Part shown: piece by piece, positions 1-9,285 of the stretch
How the letters are laid out: each line of letters starts with the position of its first letter
Numbering within the stretch: the stretch's first letter is position 1
NCBI GenBank assembly: GCA_002706765.1
Contig: PAJV01000037.1
Coordinates: 1 to 64,000, forward strand
From: Gimesia sp.
GTDB lineage: Bacteria > Planctomycetota > Planctomycetia > Planctomycetales > Planctomycetaceae
Length of the DNA stretch: 64,000 nucleotides
Direction: 5' to 3'
Notes under the pieces: model-generated
Databases searched by the model: none
What the model saw: the letters and a program-made list of their open reading frames with translations, nothing else
Told to the model about the DNA's origin: nothing
Position numbers and translations under genes: made by a program

Positions 1-155
1 ATGCTGTTTCCCTGACACTTTGGACTCCTTGCTCATAAATTCCTCCTAAGAAGATTCTGAAGTATTCTTCAGGAGTCCGCCAGTCTTGGGCTATCGCATC
101 TTCCAGTTTCGGTGAGACGTATTTTCAGAATCTTGATGAGGAATTACTGACAACT
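1..155 (+). other. Left-edge coding remnant with probable frameshift
   Basis: The frame of the gene that follows stays open back to a TAA at 36-38, with no ATG, GTG or TTG before 156. The extension (39-155) reads like ordinary protein and includes Ser-Phe-Gly-Glu-Thr-Tyr-Phe-Gln and Leu-Asp-Glu-Glu-Leu just ahead of the first membrane helix. Proteins of this type usually carry a long domain before that helix. Another frame (2-46) reads into the same place and ends at TAA 47-49, so skipping one base near 41 would join the two. I read this as the tail of a larger protein broken by a one-base shift, or a sequencing error. Confidence 0.45.
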
Positions 156-1115
156 TTGACTGACATCAGTAAGCCACGACAAATCTGGTATCTGATATTC
201 ATACTATCGTTCATTTATCTGATCATTGTCGGACCAGTTTATTATCTGATCACAAAATACTCCAGATATTCTTATAGCTTCTATCTAATCTATGGTTTGA
301 ACACACTATTGTTTTGTTTCATATTTCTTTTTGTGGGCCGCTATAGCACAAACCAAACATCTCAAATTTATTCTCTGATCATTGCTGAAGTTGTCCCGGA
401 TCACAAAACAATCATTTCTGAATGGTCAAGTATGGGAATTGTTTCTGGTGGGAATTTTATAATCACTCATGAGGGAGATTCCCATATTTATTGTACGTGT
501 CAACCCTATAACAAAGTGAGCGGTTTTACCACCAGTGGGACGCAAGGACAATTACAGGCCGATATTCCTCCGAATTCTTTTCGAACTTTCTTTCATCATG
601 CAAGAATTCCAGAACCATTAATCATGGCGAAATCAGCTTCATTCCTTATCAATGAATCTGGCTTGGAATCGCTCACACTTGAGATTGGTAAAGAATTCCC
701 CAGCAATGTAGAACAGGCTCATTTTGTATTTGATTCCAATATCTATGAACTGCAGAGGGAAAAGAACCAATTAATCTATCAGGGAAAATCGAGGAAATTA
801 TCCCCATTATTGTTAGAAAACCCGCTTCTCGATTCATCTTATATCGCACCGAACCAATTATTTCCATTTGTCAGACCAAAAGAAAATAATCAGAGTTTGG
901 CTTGGGAACAATTTTTTCCAATCCTTGTTCAAAAGTCATTAAACGTATCATCAGACCACGTAAATCAAAATATCAGTTGGCCAGTGCACAAAGGAAAATT
1001 ACTCGTGCTGGCCAAGGTACCAGAATCATTATTTCCAAAGACACCAGAAATCTTCAAGAAAGAGGGGCTGATTTTATATTCACTTGATATTCCGCTGTCT
1101 GATCAGGGGAGCTAA
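156..1115 (+). CDS. Membrane protein of an ABC-2 type export cluster, C-terminal part
   Basis: 319 residues from a TTG start. Two membrane helices lie at about residues 11-32 and 43-62, joined by a short loop with Val-Gly-Pro-Val-Tyr-Tyr. That resembles the Val-Gly-Pro-(Val/Leu)-Asp-Tyr loop of planctomycete membrane proteins that travel with ABC-2 permeases (GldG-like neighbourhoods; this comes from family knowledge). The remaining 250 residues form a soluble domain, probably extracytoplasmic, with no motif I recognise. The next gene, an ABC permease, starts 34 bp downstream, so the two are likely co-transcribed. The TTG start is doubtful because the frame stays open upstream to 39. The intact protein may be longer, or this copy may be broken. 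Function beyond a role in export is not inferred. Confidence 0.6.
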   Translation: MTDISKPRQIWYLIFILSFIYLIIVGPVYYLITKYSRYSYSFYLIYGLNTLLFCFIFLFVGRYSTNQTSQIYSLIIAEVVPDHKTIISEWSSMGIVSGGNFIITHEGDSHIYCTCQPYNKVSGFTTSGTQGQLQADIPPNSFRTFFHHARIPEPLIMAKSASFLINESGLESLTLEIGKEFPSNVEQAHFVFDSNIYELQREKNQLIYQGKSRKLSPLLLENPLLDSSYIAPNQLFPFVRPKENNQSLAWEQFFPILVQKSLNVSSDHVNQNISWPVHKGKLLVLAKVPESLFPKTPEIFKKEGLILYSLDIPLSDQGS

Positions 1116-1149
1116 CTTCCAGAATTAAACTTAAGGAAACAGGTGAGCT

Positions 1150-2721
1150 TTGAGAGGGTCATTCATTTTTGCCAGCTTTGCGTTAAAGAAAGATACGCGA
1201 GAGAAAAAAACGCATCTACTTCGATTTGCCTGTGTAGGAATTGTGTTCTGTATTCTCTTTTCTTCCTGGATATCCAGCTCACGAGTTGGTTCACCCGGGT
1301 TGGATTTTTTTACTAAAATAATATGGCTCAATTTCTGGCTGGTATCATTAGCCGGGATAGGATTTTTCTCCACAGCAATCACGGAAGAAAAAGAAGAAGA
1401 AACTCTCCCCCTGTTAAAACTTGCCGGGATCAATACGCTTGCATTGTTAACTGGAAAATCCAGTGTCAGAGCATTGCGTATCATTTTGTTATTATTGGGA
1501 CAATTACCCTTTTTGCTGCTTTCAGTCTCGTTAGGTGGAATTACCCCGCTACAAATCTATGCAACATTTGCCGCCTTAATTGGCTACATTATCCTAATAT
1601 CTAACTTTGCCTTACTCTGTTCGGTCTATGCCAGAAGATCAGGTGAAGCGATTGCGTTTGTACTTTTAGCATTATTCTTCTACTTCATAGTTCCAACACT
1701 TCAATATCGTCTCACTGTCAATCTTCAAACACGGGGATATCTCTCAACAACGGATCCCATTTCAAAAAGCAGCAAATATCTCTTTGAAATCAGCCAGGAA
1801 CATTCAGTCGTTGAACAAATAAAGCAAATACTCACAACAGGATATTCAAACTCCATTCTGAGCTCACAAGTCATCAGTAATGTTTCACTGGGAATCTTGT
1901 TCTTTATTGCAGCCTGGCTGGTCTTTGATAGATGTACTTCTCATCCATCTTTCAAAGAGTCAGGAATCCGAAAAAAGCGGTCGTATCATCGAGTGATGAA
2001 TTCACGTCCCGGCACAAATGTATTTGTCTGGAAAGAATTCCAGTTCTCGGGCGGTGGTATGAGAGCAAGTCTGCTGAAGCTGTTTCTATATCCAGCGTTT
2101 ATTACCATCGTAGTAGGAGGAGGAATATTATTCGATCAATACACCACTTCCAGCTCAATACAGACCTTTACCTGGAAGGACTTGGTGAGCGCATCTCTTA
2201 TATTGTTGTTTATCAGTTTTGCTGTGGAATGCACCATCTATACATCGCGGATTTTTCGTGAAGAACGCATTCAGAAAATGATTCCGCTCCTCTCTATTCT
2301 GCCATGTTCGATGTTGCGCATCGCTTATGAAAAAGTGGGGGGAATTCTAATTTCCCTGATACCGGTCAGTCTTACCATTGCACTTGTATTATATATTTTG
2401 CCAGAAAGCATTTCTTACCTTACAACGACAGGCCTCTACTCCCTGGTTCCCCTGATGATCATCCAATTCTGCGTTTTTCTCCATTTATTAGCATACTACT
2501 CACTGGTTGTCCGTTGGGGCTCCCTGGCAGTGGCGTTAGGCACATTTATTGTTGTGGAAGCTTGCGCAACGCCACTTTTACATCTTTTCTATTTCATGTT
2601 CCAAAATACGATCGGAGAAGCTGGGATACTGTTGCCAGCATTTTATTTGAGTCTGATTTGCTGTTTTATTCTGCAAATCCTGATCGCCGGCCGTTTACAT
2701 CAAATTGCCGCAGAAGAATAA
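1150..2721 (+). CDS. ABC-2 type transporter permease
   Basis: 523 residues and very hydrophobic, with about 10 to 12 predicted membrane helices in two sets (about residues 20-240 and 305-520). A hydrophilic stretch around 255-290 separates them. The first half has the ABC-2 permease pattern: a helix near 56-77, then a charged cytoplasmic segment rich in Glu (Thr-Glu-Glu-Lys-Glu-Glu-Glu-Thr-Leu-Pro), then a helix bundle. The start is TTG 1150, since an in-frame stop lies at 1144-1146. An AAGGAAAC and a GGTGAG lie just upstream as ribosome binding sites. The matching ATPase is not in the window and is expected to the left. The gene ends 16 bp from the convergent esterase with no terminator hairpin between. 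The substrate is unknown. Confidence 0.75.
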   Translation: MRGSFIFASFALKKDTREKKTHLLRFACVGIVFCILFSSWISSSRVGSPGLDFFTKIIWLNFWLVSLAGIGFFSTAITEEKEEETLPLLKLAGINTLALLTGKSSVRALRIILLLLGQLPFLLLSVSLGGITPLQIYATFAALIGYIILISNFALLCSVYARRSGEAIAFVLLALFFYFIVPTLQYRLTVNLQTRGYLSTTDPISKSSKYLFEISQEHSVVEQIKQILTTGYSNSILSSQVISNVSLGILFFIAAWLVFDRCTSHPSFKESGIRKKRSYHRVMNSRPGTNVFVWKEFQFSGGGMRASLLKLFLYPAFITIVVGGGILFDQYTTSSSIQTFTWKDLVSASLILLFISFAVECTIYTSRIFREERIQKMIPLLSILPCSMLRIAYEKVGGILISLIPVSLTIALVLYILPESISYLTTTGLYSLVPLMIIQFCVFLHLLAYYSLVVRWGSLAVALGTFIVVEACATPLLHLFYFMFQNTIGEAGILLPAFYLSLICCFILQILIAGRLHQIAAEE

Positions 2722-2737
2722 ATTGATTTAATGCATT

Positions 2738-3679
2738 TTAGATGCGGGCATAAATCTGTTTCAATTTCTTTCCCGCAGCTTGTACTGCTTCGTAAGCACG
2801 ATCGTATAAATCGGAGCGTCTGAAAAAACCATGGATCATGTCTTCATAATTCAGATGTTCTACATTCACATCAGATTTTCGCAGTAAATCCATATACTGA
2901 ACTACTTCCGAATATAATGGATCATACCCTGCTGTAATAACGAGGGCATCTGGCATTCCTGTCAGATTTTTGCAGCGGAGCGGTGAAGCATAGATTTCTC
3001 TTCCCGCAGATTCGTCAGGCAGATATTGCTCCCAAAACCATTCCATCGCCCGCTTTGTCAGAAAGTAATTCGACCCAAATCTCTGGTATGATTCTGTATC
3101 GAAGCGGTAATTTGTGACGGGGTAAACTAATAACTGATAAACCAGATTTAAAGATTCTGACTGTCTCGCTTTAAGCGCTACTGCTGTTGCCAGATTTCCG
3201 CCCGCGCTATCTCCGCCGATTGCAATTTGCTGACGATCAATGCCTAATTCGCTGGCATGTGCCGAAATCCATTCCGTGGCTAAGTAAGAATCTTCAAAAG
3301 GAACCGGATAGGGGAATTCCGGTGCCATACGATAGTCTACAGAAATTACTTTACAACTGGCGGTACCAGCCAGATCCTGGCATACACCATCATATGCGTC
3401 CAATGTACCGATCACCCAGCCTCCGCCATGAAAAAAAACAAGGGCCGGTAACACTTCATTCTTTTTTATTTGGGCTTCGGGTGGAGTATAGAGTCGAATT
3501 GGGATTTCCGTACCATTCACTGGGATAGATCGATTCTCAATCGTACTGGATGGTATATGGGGATCCGGCGAAGGCGTAAGCGTACTTCTCATGAATTCCG
3601 GAGTCATTTCATCGAAGGGAGGTAGATCTATTTTTGCTATTTCTTCCAGGTATTGAGCTACTTGAGGATGTACCGGCAT
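2738..3679 (-). CDS. Alpha/beta hydrolase, hormone-sensitive-lipase-like carboxylesterase
   Basis: 313 residues from the ATG at 3679, chosen because TAGGAACACC precedes it; the longer reading from 3727 adds residues with no homologous look. The oxyanion-hole motif His-Gly-Gly-Gly-Trp is at about residues 84-88. The nucleophile motif Gly-Asp-Ser-Ala-Gly-Gly has Ser158. An Asp follows in Gly-Tyr-Asp-Pro-Leu near 254, and the catalytic His is in Ile-His-Gly-Phe-Phe near 284. This is the GDSAG esterase/lipase pattern (alpha/beta hydrolase 3 family) acting on short-chain esters. No signal peptide is seen, so it is probably cytoplasmic. It is convergent with the ABC permease gene and divergent from cheB. 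Confidence 0.85.
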   Translation of the reverse strand: MPVHPQVAQYLEEIAKIDLPPFDEMTPEFMRSTLTPSPDPHIPSSTIENRSIPVNGTEIPIRLYTPPEAQIKKNEVLPALVFFHGGGWVIGTLDAYDGVCQDLAGTASCKVISVDYRMAPEFPYPVPFEDSYLATEWISAHASELGIDRQQIAIGGDSAGGNLATAVALKARQSESLNLVYQLLVYPVTNYRFDTESYQRFGSNYFLTKRAMEWFWEQYLPDESAGREIYASPLRCKNLTGMPDALVITAGYDPLYSEVVQYMDLLRKSDVNVEHLNYEDMIHGFFRRSDLYDRAYEAVQAAGKKLKQIYARI

Positions 3680-3953
3680 GGGTGTTCCTAAATCAAAAAT
3701 GCGGGCTGAGCAAACCAGTGAACGCAATAAAACAAATAAGTAAGATCGCTGATCGACAGTCCGATTATAACGAAAGCAGGAACTGTTCCAGCATCTGTAA
3801 TCAATTAGTTTTCAAAAAACGAATCACAAATTCGAGCATATCAAATAACTGACCTATCCTATTTAGGGGGAGAGTGTTGAATCAAAATTAACCTTTCATC
3901 TTTCAATTCATATAGTCAACCTGTTTGAGTTTGTTAAACACAAGGAAGTCTTC

Positions 3954-5063
3954 ATGCCATCTAACCTGATTCGCGTTTTAGTTGTTGATGATTCCGCTGT
4001 CATACGTGGATTGATTTCCAAAGCTCTGGAACAAAATCCTGATATTGTAGTCGCCGGTACAGCAATGAATGGGGAATGTGCACTGAGCTGGATGAAGGCT
4101 CATCCCGTTGACGTAGTAATTCTAGATGTTGAAATGCCGGTAATGGATGGACTGACTGCGCTGCAGGAAATTCAAAAACGATTTCCTGACACCCCTGTCA
4201 TAATGGCTAGCGGTTTAACCTCTCAGGGCGCAGAAACGACTGTGAAAGCCCTTTCTCTGGGTGCGATCGGCTGTGTTGCAAAACCACAAACATCCAGTGC
4301 AGCAGAAAGCATTCGTGTGCTCTCTCAGGAACTGGTTATGATGATCAAAGCCGTTGGCCCGAAGAGAAATTCAGCAAACAGTAACCAACCAGAAACTAAA
4401 AAACAAATCGCTCCTAAATTTGGAATAAAGACCCCTGACCCACAAAAAAAGCCTTTATTCAGTAAGAACATCAAATTTTATAAACAACCGGAAGTTATCG
4501 TCATTGGGACCAGCACAGGGGGCCCTAAAGCACTCGCTGAACTGTTACCTCAAATCCCGATCGACTTACCTATCCCCATACTGATAGTGCAACATATGCC
4601 CCCGGGATTTACCGAAATCCTGGCTGCACATATTCAAAAGGACAGCGGGCGAGTCACTGTGGAAGCCAGACATAACGAACCACTTGAATCGCATAAAACC
4701 TATGTAGCCCCCGGTGGCAGCCATCTTCTCATTGGTGAAAATGAGGGGCAGAAGGTAACGTTAATCAGTCAGGAACCACCTGAGCATTTTTGCAGACCTT
4801 CAGTAAACCCATTATTCAGATCAGCTGCGGAACATTTTGGAAGTGCCACACTGGCCGTTATGCTCACGGGTATGGGAGAGGATGGAATCGAAGGCAGTTT
4901 TGATATCGCAAGATCTGGTGGAACGATTATTGCGCAGGACGAAGCTTCAAGCGTGGTCTGGGGAATGCCTGGTGCAGTCGTCGGCTCAGGATTAGCGGAT
5001 AAGATCCTGCCGCTCAAAGAGATTGCCGCAGAAATCAGATCCCATTGTCTTGTACGAGCCTGA
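3954..5063 (+). CDS. cheB: Chemotaxis response regulator / protein-glutamate methylesterase CheB
   Basis: 369 residues, the normal CheB length. A receiver domain (about 5-125) has Asp12-Asp13 and phospho-acceptor Asp58 in Ile-Leu-Asp-Val-Glu-Met-Pro. A linker (about 135-175) is rich in Lys, Asn and Gln. The methylesterase domain (about 180-365) has the catalytic triad: Ser187 in Gly-Thr-Ser-Thr-Gly-Gly-Pro, His214 in Gln-His-Met-Pro-Pro, and Asp310 in Gly-Met-Gly-Glu-Asp-Gly. CheB removes methyl groups from chemoreceptor glutamates, and also deamidates glutamine, when phosphorylated by CheA. AAGGAAG precedes the ATG. No cheA, cheR, cheW or receptor gene is in the window, so it is an orphan here. 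A hybrid kinase lies downstream across a terminator-bearing gap. Confidence 0.95.
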   Translation: MPSNLIRVLVVDDSAVIRGLISKALEQNPDIVVAGTAMNGECALSWMKAHPVDVVILDVEMPVMDGLTALQEIQKRFPDTPVIMASGLTSQGAETTVKALSLGAIGCVAKPQTSSAAESIRVLSQELVMMIKAVGPKRNSANSNQPETKKQIAPKFGIKTPDPQKKPLFSKNIKFYKQPEVIVIGTSTGGPKALAELLPQIPIDLPIPILIVQHMPPGFTEILAAHIQKDSGRVTVEARHNEPLESHKTYVAPGGSHLLIGENEGQKVTLISQEPPEHFCRPSVNPLFRSAAEHFGSATLAVMLTGMGEDGIEGSFDIARSGGTIIAQDEASSVVWGMPGAVVGSGLADKILPLKEIAAEIRSHCLVRA

Positions 5064-5427
5064 ATCCTGATCGCAAGGCTTCATGATCTACAGTTCAACC
5101 ACCAGAATATCGTCACAATCGACACTCCTGTAATGATCCGGTAATCGTTGACAATCGATTTAAAAGTCGATTTTTTATTTCTTGTGAGGCTTCGCTCAAT
5201 CACAATACGATAACTTATAATGACCTGATAAAAGAGACATCCAGCATAGTTCCAGCTGGAAATTATCAGTTTCACGACTAAGTTACCTCTCAAGAGCAAG
5301 CAACCTTGAATCTATCTGGTTGAAATTGTGGCCGTTTCGATTTGCTTCCTGTATTTTGTTTTGCCGAATTAAATATCTGGACACTTATCACTTCAGTTTT
5401 CAATTAGCTAACCAGATTTTTGTTGAC

Positions 5428-5472
5428 CGCCAGTATCGTTCACCCCCCTCTGAACGGTGCTGGCGTTTTTTT
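5428..5472 (+). terminator. Strong rho-independent terminator
   Basis: CGCCAGTATCGTTCA (5428-5442) pairs with TGAACGGTGCTGGCG (5451-5465). The stem is 15 pairs, two of them G-U, with an 8-base C-rich loop, followed directly by seven T (5466-5472). The two wobble pairs make the hairpin stronger on the plus strand RNA than on the minus. It lies about 365 bases past the cheB stop. Confidence 0.9.
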
Positions 5473-5566
5473 ATTGCTGCTTAGTATCGATTTCAAGCTA
5501 TGTCAGGTTGTTACTATCACTTCAACCTGCAAGCGTCATATTTTCATTAATCAAATTGCGTTTTTT

Positions 5567-5605
5567 CGTGATGATTTATATTTCTTAAATCATCACGTTT
5601 TTTTT
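5567..5605 (+). terminator. Second rho-independent terminator in tandem
   Basis: CGTGATGATTT (5567-5577) and AAATCATCACG (5587-5597) form a perfect 11-pair stem with a 9-base loop, followed by eight T (5598-5605). It lies 94 bases past the previous terminator's T run and in the same direction, so it may end a separate short transcript. Six T upstream of the stem mean that the minus strand has no T run on its exit side. Confidence 0.85.
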
Positions 5606-5752
5606 CAGCGTACAGTTTTGAGGAGGGATTTGCCTCTCTTGGGGCATGATAAATTCAACGTTCTTTCTATGTACAACCTGTCGTGTTGAGATAAATCCCA
5701 CATCACTTTAGCTCTACTTCCATATCTAATACCTCGTTTTTTATTCAATCCG

Positions 5753-8113
5753 ATGAAAATCTCAAAACCATTACTCAGAATAGCTTCCAAATTGCGAAAA
5801 TGGTCGATCTCAGACCGTCTCAAGTTTGCTTTTGGCCTACTGGTCTTGATTCAGGTTGTCAGTGGAATTGTAACATGGTTCCAGATCTCTCTCATCAATC
5901 AGAATATATCTCAATTGGTGAATGTAGATGAACCACTTGAAGAATCCGTTCTTGAAATGGAAATCAAAGCGGGAGAAATCGCTCGCGCAGTATTGGATTA
6001 TGTACGTGACAGAAACCAGAAACATCTCTCAAAACTGATTAATTCACGTGATGGTTTTTCTGATAATTATTTGCGTTACCAAAAACTGGCAAACTCGGAT
6101 GACGAACTGATATTGAGAAATAAAATCTCGATTCTGTATGAAAAATATAATCTGATGTCTTCAGAAATTATTGATCTAGCTGATAGACGAGACGCTGCTC
6201 TCAATGTCTTTATCAACCATGTCGGCATCATCAATCAATTGATCGACCGTGAGAGGCTGAAATCAAATGATGATTTGTCTGAGGAGGGAATTAAACGCGC
6301 TGAAGTAACTCATAACATGGAGAAATATCTGAATATCGCTTTTGGATCGATAGAAGAATATATCGTCAAACGGAATCAGACTTTACTTTCACGCATCTTC
6401 GATGCCGAAAAGAAATTTAAAGTCTTTGAAGCAAAATACCTGAATATTATTTCGAATCACATAGAATACCAACGAGTGAAGCTAATCGATGAGGAATTTG
6501 TCAAGGCAACTACCTATGGAAATCAGGTTGTCAAAATTACTGATAAAATCGATCGTTTATTAAGCCAATTTGAACTATGCCTGGACTCGATTGATGCATT
6601 ACTGCAGAATCAGGCTCACCCTTTAATACATTTAAAGACAGTCGCTGCGACACACAATGCGGATTCATCAATTCAATCAGCTAAGTTGGTAATCGGAATC
6701 CTGGCATGTGCGGGAACAATATTCGGCCTACTGTTTGTCTGGATGATCTCACGAGGAATTGTCTCCCCGATTCTGGAGCTGTCACAAAGTGCAGAACTCA
6801 TTGCGGCTGGAAATGTGAACCACCGGATATCCGTTGAGTCACAAGACGAAATCGGTAGACTCGCTGAAGCGTTTAATCATATGGTGGAAGACTTGGTCAT
6901 TGCACAGCAGGACGCAGAAAAAGCCAGCCATATCAAAAGTTCGTTCCTCGCAAATATGAGTCACGAAATACGAACACCGATGACAGCGATTCTGGGTTTT
7001 GCGGAAATCATGAGACAACGTAACGATGATCCGGAAATGAACCAGCATATTGACACGATCAGGAAAAATGGTGAATACCTGCTGGAGATCATTAACGATA
7101 TTCTGGACGTTTCTAAAATTGAAGCTGACAAACTGGAAGTGGAAGCCATTCATTGCTCCTTAGTTGAGCTACTGGATGACGTAAAAACATTAATGAAAAT
7201 TCGAGCAATCGACCGGGGACTTGATCTCTCTGTGCTAATTGATGGATCAATTCCCCGCTGGATTCAAAGCGACCCTGTCAGAATACGGCAAATTCTGATT
7301 AATCTGCTGAGCAACGCAATCAAATTTACCAGAAAAGGCCACGTAAAACTGATTGTTGCAGCCTCAGCGCTAGACACAAATGAACCGATAATTCAGTTTG
7401 ATGTAGTTGATTCTGGCATTGGAATGACTGAGGAACAAATCTCACGACTGTTTCAGCCTTTTATGCAGGCAGACTCTTCAACAACTCGACAATATGGAGG
7501 AACCGGCCTGGGCCTGACAATCTGCAAGCGCCTCACTCATATACTCGGAGGAGAAATTTCTGTAAAGAGTCAGTATGGAAACGGAACCACTTTCTCAGTA
7601 ACTGTCAAAACGGGTCGGTGTCAGGAACAGGAGCTTGTTGATCAAAAAACATTTGAAGCGGAATGCGTGCGTACTAATCATCAAAATACTGATACTCAAT
7701 TCACGGAGATGAATTACGATATCCTGCTTGCTGAAGATGGGATCGATAATCAGAAATTGATCAGTTACCTGTTAAAAAAAGCTGGTAACACTGTGACCCT
7801 GGCTGAAAATGGATTGATTGCCCTCAAAAAAGCTATGATAGCCAAGGAAGCAGGCTCACCATACGACGTGATACTGATGGACATGCAAATGCCCGAACTC
7901 GACGGATATGCAGCCACCAGACAACTCCGATCCCAGGGTTATTCTTATCCAGTAATTGCCTTGACTGCTCATACAATGAATGGTGCCCGCGAAGAATGCC
8001 TGGTTGCAGGCTGTGACAGCTACGCAACAAAACCGATTCAACGTGAACAGTTATTTGAAACAATCAATCAGTGCGTACAGAACTTTCGGAATCAGGAATC
8101 AACAATCTGCTGA
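5753..8113 (+). CDS. Hybrid sensor histidine kinase with HAMP and receiver domains
   Basis: 786 residues. Membrane helix 1 is at about 25-46. A helical extracytoplasmic sensor (about 47-308) has no recognised fold beyond a four-helix look. Membrane helix 2 is at about 311-333 and a HAMP linker at about 333-385. The HisKA dimerisation domain has phospho-acceptor His404 in Met-Ser-His-Glu-Ile-Arg-Thr-Pro. In the HATPase domain (about 508-620), the N box is near Asn517 and Asn521, with Asp-Ser-Gly-Ile-Gly-Met and Gly-Gly-Thr-Gly-Leu-Gly-Leu for the G boxes. The C-terminal receiver (about 655-775) has Asp710 in Met-Asp-Met-Gln-Met-Pro. It probably runs an internal His-to-Asp relay and hands on to an unidentified partner. 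Its stop abuts the convergent tsaC gene with no gap. Confidence 0.95.
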   Translation: MKISKPLLRIASKLRKWSISDRLKFAFGLLVLIQVVSGIVTWFQISLINQNISQLVNVDEPLEESVLEMEIKAGEIARAVLDYVRDRNQKHLSKLINSRDGFSDNYLRYQKLANSDDELILRNKISILYEKYNLMSSEIIDLADRRDAALNVFINHVGIINQLIDRERLKSNDDLSEEGIKRAEVTHNMEKYLNIAFGSIEEYIVKRNQTLLSRIFDAEKKFKVFEAKYLNIISNHIEYQRVKLIDEEFVKATTYGNQVVKITDKIDRLLSQFELCLDSIDALLQNQAHPLIHLKTVAATHNADSSIQSAKLVIGILACAGTIFGLLFVWMISRGIVSPILELSQSAELIAAGNVNHRISVESQDEIGRLAEAFNHMVEDLVIAQQDAEKASHIKSSFLANMSHEIRTPMTAILGFAEIMRQRNDDPEMNQHIDTIRKNGEYLLEIINDILDVSKIEADKLEVEAIHCSLVELLDDVKTLMKIRAIDRGLDLSVLIDGSIPRWIQSDPVRIRQILINLLSNAIKFTRKGHVKLIVAASALDTNEPIIQFDVVDSGIGMTEEQISRLFQPFMQADSSTTRQYGGTGLGLTICKRLTHILGGEISVKSQYGNGTTFSVTVKTGRCQEQELVDQKTFEAECVRTNHQNTDTQFTEMNYDILLAEDGIDNQKLISYLLKKAGNTVTLAENGLIALKKAMIAKEAGSPYDVILMDMQMPELDGYAATRQLRSQGYSYPVIALTAHTMNGAREECLVAGCDSYATKPIQREQLFETINQCVQNFRNQESTIC

Positions 8114-9094
8114 TTAAGATGCCGCAGCTCGTTCGAGACGATTATTGATTGTTCTTCCCAATCCCCTCTCTGGTAGTCTAATAGCAATTATCTGATCCAC
8201 GCCAGATGCATCTAAGTTTCTGAGGGCTGAAAAGAAATTGGTAGCAGCGATTTTCAGATCTCCAGTAGGAGATAAAATCTGCTGAGCGGAAAACTGGCAA
8301 TCCCTGAATTCAGTGTCTTCTAACGGGTAGAGACTCAACACACCAAATAAGCCTGATTCAGGCAGTTGATCCGGATGATCAACAATGATCAGTGGGGTGC
8401 CAGGAGCATAATGCTTTGGCAGCATTCCTGGACTGACATGAGATTTTACTTCAGCATAATCTTCTATTTCAGCCATTCGAATCTCCCCTACACAAGCTTG
8501 AATATCTTCTAGAGAAATTCCCCCTGGTCTGAGTAGAACAGGACATTCCCCAAGACACTGGATGACAGTCGATTCCACGCCGACAGTACAAGTTCCACCA
8601 TCCAGGATAAGTTTGATTTCTTCACCAAGCTGCTCAGCAACATCAATGGCTCGCGTTGGACTAAGGCATCCAAATTTATTTGCACTGGGTGCCGCAATCG
8701 GCAATCGAGCTAGATCCAGTAACTCTCTGGCTACGGGGTGTGCAGGAATACGAATCGCAACTGAATTTAATCCAGACGTCACAAGATCGGGAACGATCTT
8801 TTTTTTAGGTAATACCAACGTCAAAGGTCCAGGCCAGAATGTAGATGCCAGTTTTTCAGCTGTTGAAGTAAAGTCAGAAGTCAGTTCCTCAAGTTGATCC
8901 GTGTTCGCGATATGTACGATTAACGGATCAAAGTGTGGTCTTTGCTTCACTGCAAATATTTGTGCTACCGCTTCTGGATCCAGTGCGTTAGCTCCAAGCC
9001 CGTATACCGTTTCAGTCGCAAATGCAACCAGTTCTCCATTTTGAATCAGTCTGGCAGCTGACTGAACATTTCGTGAAATTTCACACTTCATCAT
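8114..9094 (-). CDS. tsaC: L-threonylcarbamoyladenylate synthase, Sua5/YrdC type
   Basis: About 326 residues from the ATG at 9094 (an adjacent ATG at 9091 is equal); the open frame to 9238 adds unrelated sequence. The enzyme makes threonylcarbamoyl-AMP from threonine, bicarbonate and ATP for the t6A37 modification of ANN-decoding tRNAs. The YrdC domain (about 10-195) shows Phe-Ala-Thr-Glu-Thr-Val-Tyr-Gly-Leu-Gly near the N terminus, Lys-Gln-Arg-Pro, Pro-Gly-Pro-Leu-Thr-Leu-Val-Leu, and Pro-Ser-Ala-Asn. A Sua5 extension follows Ser-Pro-Gly-Met-Leu-Pro-Lys-His-Tyr-Ala-Pro, so this is the long Sua5 form rather than short TsaC. Its last codon lies directly against the last codon of the convergent kinase, so neither has a private terminator. 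Confidence 0.93.
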   Translation of the reverse strand: MMKCEISRNVQSAARLIQNGELVAFATETVYGLGANALDPEAVAQIFAVKQRPHFDPLIVHIANTDQLEELTSDFTSTAEKLASTFWPGPLTLVLPKKKIVPDLVTSGLNSVAIRIPAHPVARELLDLARLPIAAPSANKFGCLSPTRAIDVAEQLGEEIKLILDGGTCTVGVESTVIQCLGECPVLLRPGGISLEDIQACVGEIRMAEIEDYAEVKSHVSPGMLPKHYAPGTPLIIVDHPDQLPESGLFGVLSLYPLEDTEFRDCQFSAQQILSPTGDLKIAATNFFSALRNLDASGVDQIIAIRLPERGLGRTINNRLERAAAS

Positions 9095-9285
9095 CAATCT
9101 CGAATTGGATACTTGTAGGATGGGTTCTCTGAGGAACCCAATATAAATAAAAAACTCTCGCATCATACAAGTCTCGATGCCCGGCGAAACCGGAAAAGCA
9201 AGTCGCTCTATATCGAAACCCGAAAATACGAGAGTCATTATTTTATCAGGAACAAGTTGAAACTTGATAATCCAGAGACTTCAAA

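Larger units (their letters stand above)
5064..5752. other. Gene-poor gap between cheB and the kinase
   Basis: About 690 bases without a convincing coding frame. A weak AT-rich hairpin (AATCGA at 5153 pairing with TCGATT at 5167, then T) may end the cheB transcript. Two much stronger plus-strand terminators follow at 5428-5472 and 5567-5605. The open frames here lack ribosome binding sites and read through the hairpins, so I do not call them. A small RNA is possible. Confidence 0.5.

Noticed and set aside
5420-5689. 89-codon plus-strand frame between cheB and the kinase
   Set aside because: It runs through both strong terminator hairpins and has no ribosome binding site.
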